This document shows positions 61,806 through 64,000 of a stretch of 64,000 nt of DNA, piece after piece. The DNA is from an uncultured Oscillospiraceae bacterium. GTDB taxonomy: Bacteria > Bacillota > Clostridia > Oscillospirales > Ruminococcaceae. The notes beneath the pieces were generated by a model, which searched no databases, was not told the DNA's origin, and was given only the letters and a program-made list of their open reading frames with translations. How positions within the stretch are numbered: the stretch's first letter is position 1; the number at the start of each line of letters is the position of its first letter. The translations under genes and the position numbers were made by a program. The stretch is from positions 9,119-73,118 of the forward strand of contig CAJTTH010000009.1 in assembly GCA_910579125.1 (NCBI GenBank), read 5' to 3'.

Positions 61806-62507
61806 TTATAAATATTTTCTGTACCCGAACAGCCCTGAACCTATCCGGATAATTGTGGCTCCGTGCCGTATTGCCGCCTCGTAGTCTCCCGACATTCCCA
61901 TCGAGAGGGTGTCGAACACCGAATTCTCTCTGTTATGCGCATTCTCGACCCTTATCTGCTCGAAAAGCCCGTGCATTTCCGCAAAGACGCTCTCGTCACA
62001 GCCCGCAGGCGGTATTGTCATCAGACCTCTCAGTCTGATGTTCGGAAACTCGGCAACTTCCTTGCAGAACGCGCTTGCGCCGTCTGCCGGAACGCCCCCC
62101 TTTGTTTCCTCCCCGCCGATGTTTATCTCGGCGAGTATATCCATAACTATCCCGTGCTGTGCCGCGCGGCGGTCTATCTCTTCCGCCAGCCGCAGACTAT
62201 CCACGGAATGTATCATTGATACCTTGTCAATAATGTATTTCACCTTGTTGGTCTGAAGTCCGCCGATAAAGTGAACCTCGGCGGGCTTATAGCTCTCCCG
62301 CTTGTCCAGATACTCTTGAACGCGGTTTTCGCCCAACAGTGAAACTCCCAGTTCTATAGCGCAATTTATCCGTTCGGGGCTGACGGTCTTGGTCACCGCC
62401 ATCAGCCGAACATCGCGCCCGGACTTGTCTATATTCTCGCAGATCTTAAGGTAATTCTCGCGAATGTCCTCAAATGTCGTCTGCGTGTTATCCGATAACT
62501 TTTCCAT
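61806..62507 (-). CDS. ylmE: YggS/YlmE-family PLP-binding protein
   Basis: This 233-residue protein forms a PLP-bound TIM barrel. The PLP lysine lies in L-M-A-V-T-K-T-V (Lys40), and the family signature H-F-I-G-G-L-Q-T-N-K and S-M-G-M-S-G-D-Y are present. YggS proteins keep PLP pools balanced. The gene starts 20 bases inside the end of the HlyD-like gene, so translation is coupled. It is the first member of the ylm block. Confidence 0.95.
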   Translation of the reverse strand: MEKLSDNTQTTFEDIRENYLKICENIDKSGRDVRLMAVTKTVSPERINCAIELGVSLLGENRVQEYLDKRESYKPAEVHFIGGLQTNKVKYIIDKVSMIHSVDSLRLAEEIDRRAAQHGIVMDILAEINIGGEETKGGVPADGASAFCKEVAEFPNIRLRGLMTIPPAGCDESVFAEMHGLFEQIRVENAHNRENSVFDTLSMGMSGDYEAAIRHGATIIRIGSGLFGYRKYL

Positions 62508-63702
62508 CGTACAAATCTTTACCCTCGGTAACTATTTTGTCGTACAGCCTGAGAAAATCGTCGTCCTGCTCCTGTGTGCAGATAACGTAATCCTCGCCCC
62601 AATAGACAACATTCACCTTTTTGAACATCAGGTTCTGTCCGCGTACTATAAACACCCCGCGCTCGTCCTTGTCGTTGTAGCGCAGCGCCTTTCTTGAAAC
62701 GCGCAGACCGCCGTGACTGTTCACCGGCAGCTTAAAATGCGCAGTTCTCCCCACCGTTACCACCGAGTTGAGCTTATCGCATTCAAATATGTATATCGCC
62801 TTGTTGTCGCCGCAATTCTTGACAGAAATGATGTCCGCGTCGATAAGATACGAACCCGAGCCGACACGCAGCTGAACTTCGCCGCCCTCGTAAAACCCGA
62901 ACATATTTTCGGTATCTATCACTGCCGCAACACGCCAGTGATAGTCCGCGATCAGCTTTCCGATAGCCTTTCCGTCGTGTGATTTCTCGGGAGCGGCAAT
63001 TATGCCGGCTATTTTCTCTTCAGTAAGACTTTCGCCGCTTTCGTAATCGAGTTCGCCCTCGTAGCCGTCCACCTCGCTGACAAAATAGCCCGCGCCGCCC
63101 GCAACAACGTCCTGTACGCCGCCCGAAATCAGCGCGTTCAGCTGACTTATTCGATTGCTGAGAGACTGTTTTTTCGCCGCGTAACCGTTCGATTCCTTAA
63201 GCGTTATCTCTCGCTTGCACATTGCCTCCAACAGATCGTTCTGCTTCTCGGCGGCGGCAAGAAAATCTCCGTTTATAATGTCCGCGATCATGCCCGAATG
63301 GCTCTCGTTTATCTGAACGGAAATAGCCTCAAGCTGGGAATTATCCGTGCCGACAAGCCTTTCGGCGCTCTCGAGCACCGCTATCTGCCTTTCCAGCAAG
63401 CTGATCTCCCTCAGATAAGCCGCGTCATTGTCGCTTTTATAGCGTCGCGCGATGACCGAGCTTTTGCCGACCTTGGAGCCGTCCTCCTGCTCGTAGCATA
63501 GTATTCCCGTGCCGCTGTTGTAAATAAGCGTCTCGTCGCGCAGGTATACTCCCTCGAACGGAACTTCCTCCTCGGCATTGTAGACCAACGCCGTTTCCGT
63601 AGTCAGCTTTTCACCGCCCGCGAAAAATATCTGCCCGACCGCGACAAGAATGATAAACACGGACAAGGTCACGATTATGACCGTAGTCCAGCCCGAATTC
63701 AT
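62488..63702 (-). CDS. HlyD-like membrane-fusion-type protein
   Basis: This 404-residue protein has one N-terminal membrane segment (about 5-29), a short lipoyl-like part, an alpha-helical coiled-coil hairpin (about 95-205, with L-E-R-Q-I-A-V-L-E and Q-L-E-A-I-S-V-Q-I), and beta-barrel C-terminal parts (about 260-370). This is the periplasmic adaptor layout of HlyD family proteins, but there is no transporter gene beside it. Its placement between hfq and ylmE with overlap to ylmE suggests a link to the cell envelope or division. AGGAGGAC precedes the ATG. Confidence 0.8.
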   Translation of the reverse strand: MNSGWTTVIIVTLSVFIILVAVGQIFFAGGEKLTTETALVYNAEEEVPFEGVYLRDETLIYNSGTGILCYEQEDGSKVGKSSVIARRYKSDNDAAYLREISLLERQIAVLESAERLVGTDNSQLEAISVQINESHSGMIADIINGDFLAAAEKQNDLLEAMCKREITLKESNGYAAKKQSLSNRISQLNALISGGVQDVVAGGAGYFVSEVDGYEGELDYESGESLTEEKIAGIIAAPEKSHDGKAIGKLIADYHWRVAAVIDTENMFGFYEGGEVQLRVGSGSYLIDADIISVKNCGDNKAIYIFECDKLNSVVTVGRTAHFKLPVNSHGGLRVSRKALRYNDKDERGVFIVRGQNLMFKKVNVVYWGEDYVICTQEQDDDFLRLYDKIVTEGKDLYDGKVIG

Positions 63703-63948
63703 TTAGTCCTCCTCGGACTTTTCGTAAGCATCGAGTATCGACACGGGCTTGAACGGCGTTATAGTCGAGATAGCGTGCTTGTAAATCAAATTTTGTTTTC
63801 CGTCCGTATCGAGTACAACGATATAACTGTCAAACCCCTTGATTATACCCTTGAACTGAAAACCGTTAGTAATATAAATCGTTACGGGAATTTTGTCCTT
63901 CCTCGCCTGATTAAGGAACACGTCCTGAAGATTGATATCCTTTGCCAT
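63703..63948 (-). CDS. hfq: RNA-binding protein Hfq
   Basis: This 81-residue Sm-like protein forms a hexamer that binds small RNAs and mRNA A-rich sites. The Sm1 strands run from V-F-L-N-Q-A-R-K-D to G-F-D-S-Y-I-V-V-L-D, and Sm2 is Y-K-H-A-I-S-T-I. The C-terminal tail is short, as usual for Gram-positive Hfq. AGGTGATTT precedes the ATG. Often hfq follows miaA; the upstream gene is outside the window. Confidence 0.97.
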   Translation of the reverse strand: MAKDINLQDVFLNQARKDKIPVTIYITNGFQFKGIIKGFDSYIVVLDTDGKQNLIYKHAISTITPFKPVSILDAYEKSEED

Positions 63949-64000
63949 AATAAATCACCTTTTCTTTCTGTCCGGTGTATGCGCAAAAGCGCAAAATACC

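Overview
The window looks like the chromosome of a low-to-mid GC Clostridia species, most likely from the Oscillospiraceae/Ruminococcaceae group. The evidence is Firmicutes-type sigma-A promoters (TTGACA-N17-TATAAT), GGAGG ribosome sites, spoVG, a ywiB/argS pair, a ylmE-sepF-ylmH-divIVA-ileS-lspA-rluD block, many Ser/Asp-rich lipoproteins and a GH5 cellulase. There is no rRNA, tRNA, CRISPR array, phage or insertion sequence that I can support. Most genes are on the minus strand.

Layout. 1-3.3 kb: a vWA-domain lipoprotein running off the left edge, a degenerate stretch, an ECF-type sigma factor with a membrane partner, and a small membrane protein. 3.3-6.7 kb: a YtrA-type GntR regulator with an ABC-2 exporter. 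6.7-9.7 kb: a NitT/TauT-type ABC importer behind a strong promoter and a structured leader. 9.7-17.1 kb: AI-2E transporter, amidohydrolase, three cyclophilin lipoproteins, cysS and cysE. 17.1-25.5 kb: a small gene cluster, phosphodiesterase, BirA, CYTH protein, membrane proteins, a HAD phosphatase, a NifV-like barrel, and an NlpC/P60-like protein lacking its catalytic residues. 25.7-38.3 kb: FapA-type protein, HAD phosphatase, SecG with a long Ser/Asp tail, RNase R, an HD-GYP response regulator with an Hpt protein, a large FtsK/SpoIIIE-like protein with degenerate nucleotide-binding motifs, a VanY-like peptidase and a PepV-like dipeptidase. 38.5-47.7 kb: murC, spoVG, NUDIX hydrolase, YfhO, argS, DUF1934 protein, ddl. 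47.7-54.4 kb: galE, a possible ATT-started zinc-ribbon gene, GH5 cellulase, split transketolase, two tandem paralogues of unknown function and a HAD phosphatase. 54.4-64 kb: a leucine-rich-repeat protein and the cell-division-linked block rluD-lspA-ileS-divIVA-ylmH-sepF-ylmE, then a HlyD-like protein and hfq.

The most striking feature is a family of structured intergenic elements, called family A here. At least eleven copies fill gaps between co-directional genes. They run from near the upstream gene's stop to just before the next gene's ribosome site, always in the same orientation relative to transcription. Their inner stems differ in sequence between copies but keep pairing. Most imperfect pairs are G-U wobbles only on the transcribed-sense strand, which suggests selection on RNA. 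A second palindromic family (B) shares this type of position. The other notable items are the degenerate FtsK-like protein, the NlpC/P60 pseudoenzyme, the SecG tail, and the leader of the NitT/TauT operon.
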